DNA of 64,000 nt from a virus: positions 29,880-93,879 of the IMG/VR virus record IMGVR_UViG_3300028388_005362. The stretch is one strand, 5' to 3'. The position numbers and the translations under genes are program-made. The notes below the pieces were generated by a model. That model ran no database searches. It worked only from the letters and a program-made list of their open reading frames with translations, and was not told the origin of the DNA. Below, one piece after another: positions 52,081-59,075 of this stretch; the first letter of the stretch is position 1, and each line of letters begins with the position of its first letter.

Positions 52081-52795
52081 GGGTTTTCTTATTTTTCTGG
52101 TATATGTTACAGCATACTTTGCATTTAAAGTCAAACTTTTGCTTTGCGGGATGCCAATAGAAGAACTCAGTGCTTAGTGGGTATGTAGTCCCACAACTTT
52201 TACACAAACGAAGACCTTCAGCTTTAAGATCCTTCTCCTTGTGTTTGAGTTCCCGAAGCATAAGAAGTTGCTGCCTTTTAGCCTCAATTAGACCAGGATG
52301 GGCACGAACTTCTTGATGGGTTATGGATACGCCAAGCGTTTTTTCAACTATCAGCTTGACTATGTATGAATCAGATAGGGTATCCCTTCTGTTCTGGTGG
52401 TAGTTCCTTTCCCTTTCCCGTATTGTGTCCTTTTGTCTCTCGTAACGAGCTTTGTAAGTAGCTGCATTACGTTTAGTTTCCTCTCTTCTCCACTCTCTTT
52501 TCTTTTCTGTTTTACAGGAAGGACAATATTTCGCATTAGCACTCTTTGCAGCAAAAGTAGATCCACAAGATGTACATGTCATGTTGTTATGCCTCTGCTG
52601 GGTCTGCAAACGGAGCTTATCCTGGAACTTCTTCATGTTCTTAGCCATTTTCTCTTTGTTATTCTTGGCGTATTCCCTGAAATACTCTCGGGAACACACC
52701 TTACATAAAGAATATGGCTTCCCACTTCTTATGGGGAACTCTGTAATAGGCATGACTTCACCACACCGGTTACATTTCTTAGTATCACTACACAT
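52052..52795 (-). CDS. Cys-rich (zinc-finger) basic protein B, paralogue of A
   Basis: 247 aa. CNRC...CKVC at residues about 9-37, CTSC...CPSC at about 74-92, then CKSC...CKVC near the end: three four-Cys sites. The core HPGLIEAKRQQLLMLREL matches that of gene A. It overlaps A by 29 bases, so the two are tandem duplicates in one transcript that ends a nearby terminator-flanked segment. Basic, nucleic-acid binding likely; no nuclease motif visible. Confidence 0.7.
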   Translation of the reverse strand: MCSDTKKCNRCGEVMPITEFPIRSGKPYSLCKVCSREYFREYAKNNKEKMAKNMKKFQDKLRLQTQQRHNNMTCTSCGSTFAAKSANAKYCPSCKTEKKREWRREETKRNAATYKARYERQKDTIRERERNYHQNRRDTLSDSYIVKLIVEKTLGVSITHQEVRAHPGLIEAKRQQLLMLRELKHKEKDLKAEGLRLCKSCGTTYPLSTEFFYWHPAKQKFDFKCKVCCNIYQKNKKTHERRKENVH

Positions 52796-52825
52796 AATGT
52801 TTTTAAAGGGTTAAGGGTTGAAAAA

Positions 52826-52853
52826 CCAGGGGGCCTTGACCACCACCCCCTGG
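52826..52853 (-). terminator. Rho-independent terminator
   Basis: CCAGGGGG (52826-52833) pairs with CCCCCTGG (52846-52853); the minus strand then reads TTTTT. Ends the transcript that carries the tRNA-like element at 52977-53034, just before the zinc-finger genes. Confidence 0.8.
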
Positions 52854-52976
52854 AAACTATGAGAAACAAAACCTGCACTGCAAAACACATCGGGGAATTT
52901 GCCTCTTAGGGCTATGGAGTTCTGCGGCTCTTCATACTCACAAGGAGCACCTTCACCGCCATAATACAGGTTTAGG

Positions 52977-53034
52977 GCTTGGGGTGGGATTCGAACCCAC
53001 GTACCCGGGTGACACACCGTTGTCACTCCCAAGC
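52977..53034 (-). ncRNA. 58-nt tRNA-like element missing one arm
   Basis: Read on the minus strand: a 7-bp acceptor stem (GCTTGGG with CCCAAGC), then one base, a 5-bp arm GTGAC/GTCAC with loop AACGGTGT, an 8-base linker, and a perfect T arm GTGGG-TTCGAAT-CCCAC joined directly to the acceptor. The loop AACGGTGT has the GG of a D-loop rather than U33 plus anticodon, so the anticodon arm appears to be missing. It could not decode. Possible roles are a tRNA-like decoy, a remnant, or a processing site. A terminator lies on each side. Confidence 0.6.
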
Positions 53035-53043
53035 GTGTAAAAA

Positions 53044-53074
53044 GGGGGAGAGAAACACTTGAAAACTCTCCCCC
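53044..53074 (-). terminator. Hairpin terminator upstream of tRNA-like element
   Basis: GGGGGAGAG (53044-53052) with CTCTCCCCC (53066-53074); the minus strand then reads TTTTTACAC. It isolates the tRNA-like element from transcription further right, or is a processing hairpin. Confidence 0.7.
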
Positions 53075-53320
53075 AAACCAAATTAATCCACTAACCAATT
53101 TCTCACATGGATGAGAAATGGGTCAACTTATATGGTAAAATGCTTATATTCGCATGGCATTCTGCTTTTGGGAAAAGGGGCAGATCATTTGAAATATTAG
53201 CATTGTATAGAAACAAGATTTCAATGAACTTCGTCAAACGGTATTTTGTTAGGTGTTGACGAAGCAAATATAATACTTTTTGTTTTTATACAAAACAATA
53301 TTCTGTATAAAAAGGAGGAA
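53075..53320. other. Non-coding stretch before the PAS gene
   Basis: Contains a hairpin ATTTCTCA...TGAGAAAT at 53098-53119. Further right is a promoter-like TACTTTTTG at 53274-53282. Operator-like sites lie at 53238-53254 (weak, ACGGTAT-TTT-GTTAGGT) and 53290-53306 (ACAAAAC-AAT-ATTCTGT), 35 bp apart, close to the 34 bp seen elsewhere. No convincing gene. Confidence 0.45.
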
Positions 53321-53956
53321 ATGTTTCGATTATTTAGGAAAGCTACTATGGATGATTATCCCAAAACCAGAGATTTACTTGTCCAAAAAATACGTTTGTT
53401 GGATATGTTCCAGGATAGCGTGGGAGGATTACTCGTTAAGGATTTTGAGGAGCGGAAGGTGATTCACGTCAACAAGAACTTCTTGAGGTATATGAATATG
53501 GAAACTTTGAAGGAAGGGATAACAGGAGTTGAGCTCATGCAGCAGTTTATACACCCAGACTATTTACAGTACCACCAGAATTCTATTGAGTATTTGAGAA
53601 ATGAGAATAGCAAACGAGATGTGGTCACACACCTGATTCGAAGAGCTTCGGACAAAGCAGTCTTCAGGGCGGTGCTAATCAAGGTATCCGTAGAAGGAAC
53701 ACCACTGAAATTAATAGTGGGCAGGTATTTTCCACAAGATGAAGAGGAAATACTCAATGAGTATAGGGGGTTGCTCTATGATAAGATCCAGCAGGTGGAC
53801 GACTTTGTTGAAGCCGCCCAAGACCCGCTGGATTCTGTTGTAAAAAGGTCGATGTCCCTGAGTAAAATACCAGAAATGGCAGAGGTCACACGTTATGTGC
53901 AACAATTAGAGGATTTGATCACTGATTTAAGGGACAGCAACAAGACGCCCGACTAA
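53321..53956 (+). CDS. PAS-domain protein
   Basis: About 211 aa from ATG 53321, preceded by AAAGGAGG, one of few good ribosome sites here; the frame is open further up. Residues about 30-140 look like a PAS fold: a turn DMFQDSVGGLLVKDFEER, V-N-x-x-F-L-R-Y, then DYLQYHQNSIEYLRN and a final beta part KLIVGRY. The last 60 residues are a helical coiled-coil-like tail. PAS domains sense ligands, redox or light; a stand-alone one in a phage is unusual. No kinase or other output domain is seen, so it may bind a partner. The gene lies on the plus strand, opposite to its neighbours. Confidence 0.7.
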   Translation: MFRLFRKATMDDYPKTRDLLVQKIRLLDMFQDSVGGLLVKDFEERKVIHVNKNFLRYMNMETLKEGITGVELMQQFIHPDYLQYHQNSIEYLRNENSKRDVVTHLIRRASDKAVFRAVLIKVSVEGTPLKLIVGRYFPQDEEEILNEYRGLLYDKIQQVDDFVEAAQDPLDSVVKRSMSLSKIPEMAEVTRYVQQLEDLITDLRDSNKTPD

Positions 53957-54198
53957 GCAGGCACTTTACGGAGGGATTCTTTAAGGTATTCACGGTCGAG
54001 GTAGCCTTTTATTCCCGTACTCGGGCAAATAAAGCTCCCCTCATGTGACATCTGGTCATACTGTGCACGGGACAGGTACGAACAGAACTTGCTACCACCT
54101 AAGTGATAGACATGACCACTATTTTTATGCTCAAATAGCATTGAGCGTACTTTGTGGTCATTGGCGCAAATGATCACCCTGTAAGGTGTGACAGTCAT
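53953..54198 (-). CDS. Small protein of unknown function, 81 aa
   Basis: I start at ATG 54198 (MTVTPYRVIICANDHK), which overlaps the upstream stop by four bases. Contains GHVYHLGGSKFCSYLSRAQYD. No motif known to me. Its last codons overlap the stop of the converging PAS gene. Confidence 0.55.
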   Translation of the reverse strand: MTVTPYRVIICANDHKVRSMLFEHKNSGHVYHLGGSKFCSYLSRAQYDQMSHEGSFICPSTGIKGYLDREYLKESLRKVPA

Positions 54199-54500
54199 CG
54201 GGCAAATGCTGGGGTAGGATGCTTGTGAGAGGTATACTCCGTGCGTATTACCTCGTCTTTTTCCCACACCTTGTATTTAGACACCGGTATGGCGCGTCCC
54301 GACTTAACACGGGTGACCTTACCGGTCAATGGGTTAACAGTTTCGTAAACTTTGGCTTTGTGTGTTGTCGTGAAGAGATCTTCTTTTGCTTTGACATCAC
54401 GCAGCTTCTTGCGTACATAGAATGCACGGCCTTTACGGTTATTAATACGGTCCGATGTACCCGGACGATAGCGATTCAAAAGATTTGCAAAAAGGTTCAT
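54195..54500 (-). CDS. Small basic protein of unknown function, 101 aa
   Basis: Basic, helical start (NLFANLLNRYRPGTSDRINN) and a Lys/Thr-rich middle (TTTHKAKVYETVNPLTGKVT). Probably nucleic-acid or structural binding. Coupled by ATGA to the next gene; preceded by a structured leader (54546-54692). Confidence 0.55.
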   Translation of the reverse strand: MNLFANLLNRYRPGTSDRINNRKGRAFYVRKKLRDVKAKEDLFTTTHKAKVYETVNPLTGKVTRVKSGRAIPVSKYKVWEKDEVIRTEYTSHKHPTPAFAR

Positions 54501-54545
54501 TTTTGATTTGTATTTGTGATTGAACTTTTACTTGTCAACAGCCAA

Positions 54546-54692
54546 ACTCACCGTAAGTGGTGAGTCTGACTGATCTGCCCGACCAATCCCTCGGGCTGGG
54601 TATGAGAGTGAAGAGGTGTTCTTAGGAGGAAGTACTATGCTTTAACCAAAATCAATTGCCTGGCAGGATAGTTGGCGGGAGAACACCTCTTC
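54546..54692 (-). ncRNA. Structured intergenic RNA element, three hairpins
   Basis: Three stems lie in a row: ACTCACC/GGTGAGT (54546-54565), GCCCGA/TCGGGC (54577-54596) and a 13-bp pair GAAGAGGTGTTCT (54610-54622) with AGAACACCTCTTC (54680-54692) around a 57-base loop. It lies after the 54699-55568 stop and before the 54500 start, so it is a leader or processed intercistronic RNA. No known family recognised. Confidence 0.5.
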
Positions 54693-54698
54693 AGTATC

Positions 54699-55568
54699 TT
54701 AGGCTTCAGCTGGGCGCTTTTCACACATAGCCTCTTGCCATACTTGTTCAGCTAAATATCGACCGGCAGTAACATCGGTGAGAATATGTCCCACCCATCT
54801 CTCAGGTCGTTCGTCCTGAAGGTCATCGTATGAAATGCTTTTGGCACTCATATTAGCCTCAATGACGTCCAGGTATTTATACTTGGTGAACAGGTCTTTG
54901 AAGAGTTTGAGGTTCTTATCGAACTCCAAACGTTTCCTCGCTGCAGCTTCAGCTTCTTTCTTGACCTTGGCAGGTTCCTCGATGAGGTTAGGGAAGAGCT
55001 CCAAAAACTTCTGGTATCTTTCATTGAGGTCCCCCCAGAACGGCTCACCTTCTGGGGTATTCTCCCAGAGGAAAGCAGAATCAAGCAAATGCTTATGCTT
55101 ATAGTCTTTATAACGCTCTACAAACTTCTCCAGGGACTCATGAGCTGCAGTGATAGCGGCTTTAAAAGGGTCAATCGCCCCTGCAACCTGCATGAACAGC
55201 ACGATGGGATAGAGTATTGATGGGCCGTGAAACCCGTATTGTGCGTGAACCTCAACTTCACCTGGAAGATCTTCTTTTACAGGTTCGGCCTTGTTTTCGC
55301 TTAGGACTTTGTCAACAAGGGCATGCCATTTGTCATGAATTTGGGTCCAGTACTCAAGGCCCTCATCGGTGTCCGACCAATCGAAAGCATGAATTATTAC
55401 TTTCTCAGGTTTATGGGCAAGAACACCATCCAAATTCTTGTAAACTACCCATACATTGTCTTTTGTTGAAGCTCTGCCTAAATAAGCCATACGCTCATAA
55501 AAAGTGGTTACACCATTCTCCTTCAAGAATGTGTGGAATTGTCCTACTGTGATTTTCTTCTTTTCCAT
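54699..55568 (-). CDS. Unknown protein, 289 aa
   Basis: Helical, acidic protein. VIIHAFDWSDTDEGLEYWTQIHDKW near residue 60 and a long helix AAITAAHESLEKFVERYKDYK near 140. The frame starts ATG 55568, which lies inside an operator-like site. No function recognised. It has its own paired-site promoter (55565-55632). Confidence 0.7.
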   Translation of the reverse strand: MEKKKITVGQFHTFLKENGVTTFYERMAYLGRASTKDNVWVVYKNLDGVLAHKPEKVIIHAFDWSDTDEGLEYWTQIHDKWHALVDKVLSENKAEPVKEDLPGEVEVHAQYGFHGPSILYPIVLFMQVAGAIDPFKAAITAAHESLEKFVERYKDYKHKHLLDSAFLWENTPEGEPFWGDLNERYQKFLELFPNLIEEPAKVKKEAEAAARKRLEFDKNLKLFKDLFTKYKYLDVIEANMSAKSISYDDLQDERPERWVGHILTDVTAGRYLAEQVWQEAMCEKRPAEA

Positions 55569-55632
55569 TTGATTATTCTGTTTAATGGATTAAATATCGG
55601 TTATTTGACTGTTATACGGTATTATATACTGC
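55565..55632 (-). promoter_or_regulatory. Promoter with paired operator-like sites, gene 54699-55568
   Basis: Site 55616-55632 (plus: ACGGTAT-TAT-ATACTGC) and site 55565-55581 (plus: CCATTTG-ATT-ATTCTGT) are 34 bp apart, as at 48.9 and 63.3 kb. Between them the minus strand has GATATTTA (55598-55591), a 6/8 match to the -7 box. The second site covers the start codon, as at 63313-63329. Confidence 0.6.
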
Positions 55633-55727
55633 TATGAAATGCCAACAAAATGGCTTAGCAGCATGACCCCGACAGTCAGGATGACTGCCAGGATCAGTTG
55701 TGCGGCGATAATTATGTGTCGTTTCAT
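55632..55727 (-). CDS. Single-helix membrane micro-protein, 31 aa
   Basis: ATG 55727 overlaps the upstream TGA by four bases (ATGA), as for longer coupled genes here, and ends TAG 55632. MKRHIIIAAQLILAVILTV and onward form one membrane helix with positive N-terminus. Function unknown; size and coupling suggest a regulator of the 82-aa neighbour or a membrane-active peptide. Confidence 0.5.
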   Translation of the reverse strand: MKRHIIIAAQLILAVILTVGVMLLSHFVGIS

Positions 55728-55972
55728 GTTTCTGCGAGTTCGGTTTGGGATATTCTACGAGCAGCCATATCAATACGAAGGTTGAGATAGGTATGAGTAG
55801 ATTTTGGGATCTGTGCGAGGTCATCCAGGTCCATGGCATTGATAGTGTCATCAATACGATTGTCAATGGTGATGTCGCCTGTTTCGAGAAGGTGCTTGTA
55901 TGCTTCTTCGAGAAGCACCAGCACTGCAGTGTGCTGCTTGAGTGTTAGCAGTCTCATCACTGTTTTGTCCAT
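55724..55972 (-). CDS. Small protein of unknown function, 82 aa
   Basis: ATG 55972 (MDKTVMRLLTLKQHTAV); the longer frame upstream covers the non-coding part and another gene. Acidic and helical; HLLETGDITIDNRIDD, a hydrophobic-acidic pattern. Ends in ATGA overlap with the 31-aa membrane peptide. No family recognised. Confidence 0.6.
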   Translation of the reverse strand: MDKTVMRLLTLKQHTAVLVLLEEAYKHLLETGDITIDNRIDDTINAMDLDDLAQIPKSTHTYLNLRIDMAARRISQTELAET

Positions 55973-56054
55973 AGGATTTGTTTTTTTTAAAGTTCTTAAA
56001 TAAAAAATTAGGTTTTCTGTTGCCAGGATAACCTTAAACCCCGGTGATTGCCGT

Positions 56055-56369
56055 CTACATGTAGACAGCAAAACTCTTGCATCCGATGATGCGTCCCTGG
56101 GAATCTCTGACGAGATCGTGAGGAGCAACAACATCAGGACGAAGAGCCGCCTGTGCTACCATAGATGATACGATGAAGATCGTACCTTCTGTGGGAGCCG
56201 GGAGATTCTCAATCTCACCGAAAGAAACGGCGCAGATTGGAATATCACCGCCGGCAATCTGTTCGCTGTCCATAGACACGCGAGCAATATCGCCGGAAGG
56301 CTCAATCACCTCGGTCTCCCCGTTTACCATCAGGTTGATGGCATGAGGAGTCAAGTTGATCTTTCTCAT
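56055..56369 (-). CDS. Conserved phage protein, 104 aa
   Basis: I start at the second Met (MRKINLTPHAINLMVNGE). The pattern L-T-P-H-A-I, then P-S-G-x-x-A-R-V, F-G-E-I-E-N-L-P, F-I-V-S-S-M-V-A-Q-A and RD-S-Q-G-R-I-I-G-C is a small family widespread in phages and bacteria without known function. The stop region lies in a 14-bp palindrome (GTCTACATGTAGAC). Confidence 0.7.
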   Translation of the reverse strand: MRKINLTPHAINLMVNGETEVIEPSGDIARVSMDSEQIAGGDIPICAVSFGEIENLPAPTEGTIFIVSSMVAQAALRPDVVAPHDLVRDSQGRIIGCKSFAVYM

Positions 56370-56401
56370 TGTCAAGTGGTATTAATTGGTTTCAAATGAA
56401 A

Positions 56402-56429
56402 AAGCAGACCCAGTTAACCAGGTCTGCTT
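56402..56429 (-). terminator. Rho-independent terminator
   Basis: AAGCAGACC (56402-56410) with GGTCTGCTT (56421-56429); minus strand then reads TTTTT-like (TTTTTC). It ends whatever is transcribed leftward from the hairpin-rich stretch and marks its likely 3' end. Confidence 0.75.
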
Positions 56430-57257
56430 CGATAGCTGTGTTTCAGGCAATTGACTTTCTGTCCAGCTACCCGCCCCTCAAGAGCCAACCCTTCCAGGCA
56501 AACCAAGTAGCTGCTTGGTCTGTTATCCTTTGAGATTGACGGAAATTTGTAGGACCTATTGTAGAAACTTCACGGCATTCTCCTGAGCCATTGGCCGAGC
56601 CGACCTCTTCCCGGGTCGTTGTTTCTGCAAATTGGTAGTTGCTAACTACCACGGCGTATTTAATTCGTTATGTGCACTGTAAAAATAGTTTTGAGAACAA
56701 CAATACCCAGCCCGTAGGCTATGACCAGTCTCATTGGTGCGGGTGCCACCTCATCACCTCTGATTATGGTTTGGGTATTGCTGTTCTGTTGTAGAGGACA
56801 TCTCCCCTGCATACACTTTATTGTTTGGGCAAGCTACGCCCAACAGGTCTGCTGTTAATTCAGCTCAAGTATGCAACCTGTCTATCTTGAATTTCTTAAC
56901 GGTCTCGAAAGAAAGTTCCTATGTATAGAATAGGAGTGCTAAAAACACGCCCAGGCAGTATGGAGGACTAACCTGGGACGTGTCAGCAGATAAAATGAAC
57001 GATTGTTTATCCGGTAAAAATTATGAAAAGCCGAATAGGACAACAGTACAATTCCTCTTCCTGACTTACTCAGCAAACACCGGAAGAGGGGAAGGGTGTT
57101 TAGCTGGAAGGCGTCAACAGACGCTCACTCTAATCGTTGTCATAATCCCTAACATCTTGGATGTCAGAAACTACGACGCCATTAACTACATAATAGGTCA
57201 TGGTGTTGTGGGTATATTGGTGAAACATAAGTGTTCAACGCTATGACGAGAGTGCAG
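56430..57257 (-). ncRNA. Large hairpin-rich non-coding region, candidate ornate phage RNA
   Basis: About 0.83 kb without a convincing gene but with many stems: TGGTAGTT/AACTACCA, ACCAAG/CTTGGT, a 16-base pair with one mismatch (56693-56708 with 56773-56788), TTGGGC/GCCCAA, GCTG/CAGC, CCTCTTCC/GGAAGAGG, ACACG-CCCAGG with CCTGGGACGTGT. Some are mutually exclusive (CCTCTTCC/GGAAGAGG versus AAACACC/GGTGTTT), as in switching RNAs. A terminator at its left end and the preceding gene terminator at its right favour leftward transcription. Size and site recall the large phage RNA classes GOLLD and ROOL; no conserved motif of those was identified. Confidence 0.5.
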
Positions 57258-57261
57258 TCGT

Positions 57262-57296
57262 AAAAAACAAATCCCCAACTCCGAAGAGCTGGGGAT
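57262..57296 (-). terminator. Rho-independent terminator after 57304-57630
   Basis: AATCCCCA with TGGGGATA stem (57270-57297) and, in the minus direction, TTGTTTTTTACG. It ends the gene upstream and separates it from the hairpin-rich region. Confidence 0.8.
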
Positions 57297-57303
57297 AAGT
57301 CGG

Positions 57304-57630
57304 CTACGCAGTGGCGATAACCCTGGCTTTCATGGTACCCTTAGATACCAGAACGTCACCAGTGTCTTCATCAACCACGTCACGCACTGCTGTTTGCTCC
57401 GCTACCATGTAGGCAGCAGCATCAGTACGTACACCCTTAGCAACTGGTATGTACACCACTTCATCTCCGATTCTTGCACGCAAGCTGAAGTTGCCTGCAA
57501 AAGATTCGGACTCCGTGATGTAGTTGTCAGCGTCTACCTGTACGGTGACGCTTTTACCAGTAGTTGCATAAACAGGCTGGCTGGAATATTTCTTCAGCGA
57601 GCCTAAGTTCAGTTGTGATAATACACTCAT
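57304..57630 (-). CDS. Small beta-rich protein of unknown function, 108 aa
   Basis: Start at ATG 57630 (MSVLSQLNLGSLKKYSS). Strand-rich: TVQVDADNYITESESFAG, RARIGDEVVYIPVAK, ending VSKGTMKARVIATA. Looks like a small beta-barrel, as in head decoration proteins of phages, but it stands far from the structural operon. No family recognised. Confidence 0.6.
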   Translation of the reverse strand: MSVLSQLNLGSLKKYSSQPVYATTGKSVTVQVDADNYITESESFAGNFSLRARIGDEVVYIPVAKGVRTDAAAYMVAEQTAVRDVVDEDTGDVLVSKGTMKARVIATA

Positions 57631-58497
57631 GAGAATAGGATTTTGTGATGAAACATTTACGACTACAGCAGACCCCGGGGGGTCTACTCTCAACCTTTAG
57701 TGTGGGGTGATTGCTGTAGGTGGTAAACAAACACGTATACCCGTTCAATTTTTTTTCTGGAAAAATTTTTCCCGTCCCTCAGCTCAAAGAAGAAATCGTG
57801 CAATCGGATTGCAGATCTGGGAGGATTCGTACAGTGTAGTGTGCTTTTGTATGCAATTTTGCACCCGGATTGCATTTTTGCATGGATAAGTACAGGTTAA
57901 TGTACTTTCCCTTGCATCAAATAACCGTCAAATAAACGACAGTTATCTGATTTACTGGTAAATTTTTGATTGGGCAATTTGAGGTGGTGTACTTAAATTA
58001 AGAAAATTCACGCTAATTTTTCAGGTACGTTTGAATTGTTCACGTATCGTGAACGGTCAACTATCTTGTTCAAAATACTTGACTGATAAAACCAACACTA
58101 ACTAAGAAAATTGGACTTAGCGTATGGTTTAACCAACATAATGTAAAATACACTTGACAAATAGAGGGCTGTTTGTAAAATACGGTTTACATTTGGTAAT
58201 TCCGCTTAACCCCTGACGGTATTCGGAAAAAACTAACCCCTACCCGGAAATTTCCGCTTATGTAAAGGACACTATCAAAGACATTCAGTCCTTTATCCTG
58301 TCGCAAATAGTGCTAAAATGTGCGACAATTTTATGCACGTTTACAGTCATATGTACAAATTATGCTGTTTTTTGTACATATTCTCAAATATTCGCTATTC
58401 GCGAATCAAGAATCAACAGCACTTTGTGGAAGATTGGGTTCTGGATTTAACATACAGTTCCTCTGTTGCAGGTATATTGTACCCAGTTTAACACCCA
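57631..58497. promoter_or_regulatory. Palindrome-rich control region, no gene, possible origin or lysogeny switch
   Basis: 867 bases between divergent genes. Seen: 17-bp palindrome GTTCACG-TAT-CGTGAAC (58038-58054); 11-bp arms ATATGTACAAA/TTTGTACATAT (58349-58381); TGTCGCA/TGCGACA (58299-58327); AGGAC/GTCCT (58266-58292). Direct repeats: TGTAAAATAC (58142, 58174), TTCCGCTTA (58200, 58252), TAACCCCT (58207, 58234), CGGATTGCA (about 57808, 57867). Such arrays mark operators or origin iterons. The boundary between the two transcription directions falls here. No DnaA box consensus was looked for successfully. Confidence 0.55.
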
Positions 58498-58917
58498 ATG
58501 ACTATGAATGTAGAAGAAATGACACGTCAACAGCGCCTGGAAGCCATACAAGAGTATCATCCAGGTTGTGCTCCGGGAAAGTTTTCTTACCTGGTCATCG
58601 CTACTAAGGAAGGAGAATACCAGTGGAACACCGAAAGGCTTGAAAAAGCCTCTGACCAGGTATTGTTTAAGGTGCTGGTGCACATGAAGATCAACAAAGC
58701 GGACGCTATGGTGAATTTCCGCAAGTTCCAACAGGCCCGAGAGAAATTCTTTGAGGCGAATCCGGATACTGCCCAGTTCAAACGGACCATCAAAGGACCG
58801 ATAGGGGAGGATATGGATGTGGATGGGTACGAAGCACACCTGGCTACCTTTCGGCGTAATAAGTATAATGAGCGCATGAGAGACCGTGTGCTGTATGGAG
58901 AGGAGGTAAAAGCATGA
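58498..58917 (+). CDS. First gene of the right-hand operon, 139 aa, unknown
   Basis: ATG 58498 (58504 also possible). Charged helical protein; KADAMVNFRKFQQAREKFF and TFRRNKYNERMRDRVLY. Followed by a coupled tiny gene (ATGA). Position after the control region suggests an immediate-early or lysogeny-related gene; no family recognised. Confidence 0.65.
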   Translation: MTMNVEEMTRQQRLEAIQEYHPGCAPGKFSYLVIATKEGEYQWNTERLEKASDQVLFKVLVHMKINKADAMVNFRKFQQAREKFFEANPDTAQFKRTIKGPIGEDMDVDGYEAHLATFRRNKYNERMRDRVLYGEEVKA

Positions 58918-59075
58918 ATGAGACATTCGACGGGATATTCGGGGGACAGAACGGTGAGGTGATCACCCTGCATAACTCTGGGGGACAGGTGAAGTATCCC
59001 GTCGTCATTATCTACGATAAGAACGGAAATTTATTAAAAATAGACTGCCATGCAGACGCAAAAGAAGCCGCCTAA
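58914..59075 (+). CDS. Micro-protein of 53 aa
   Basis: ATG 58914 overlaps the upstream TGA, has an AGGAGG ribosome site (about 58901-58906) and ends TAA 59075. MNETFDGIFGGQNGEV... then VKYPVVIIYDKNGNLLKIDC: a single beta-rich fold with D-K-N-G turn. The next gene starts within it. Function unknown. Confidence 0.6.
   Translation: MNETFDGIFGGQNGEVITLHNSGGQVKYPVVIIYDKNGNLLKIDCHADAKEAA

Noticed and set aside
52811-53098. 95-codon frame over the tRNA-like element
   Set aside because: It runs through the tRNA-like stems and both terminators; its peptide contains the text that tRNA T arms give when translated (VRIPP).
56467-56652. 61-codon minus frame in the hairpin-rich region
   Set aside because: Composition looks non-coding and it overlaps several stems.
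56980-57246. 88-codon frame in the hairpin-rich region
   Set aside because: No recognisable features, and strong stems overlap it. Kept as non-coding, though not disproved.
57262-57296. Terminator of a plus-strand transcript from the hairpin-rich region
   Set aside because: The T-run is on the minus-strand side only, so it ends the 57304-57630 transcript.
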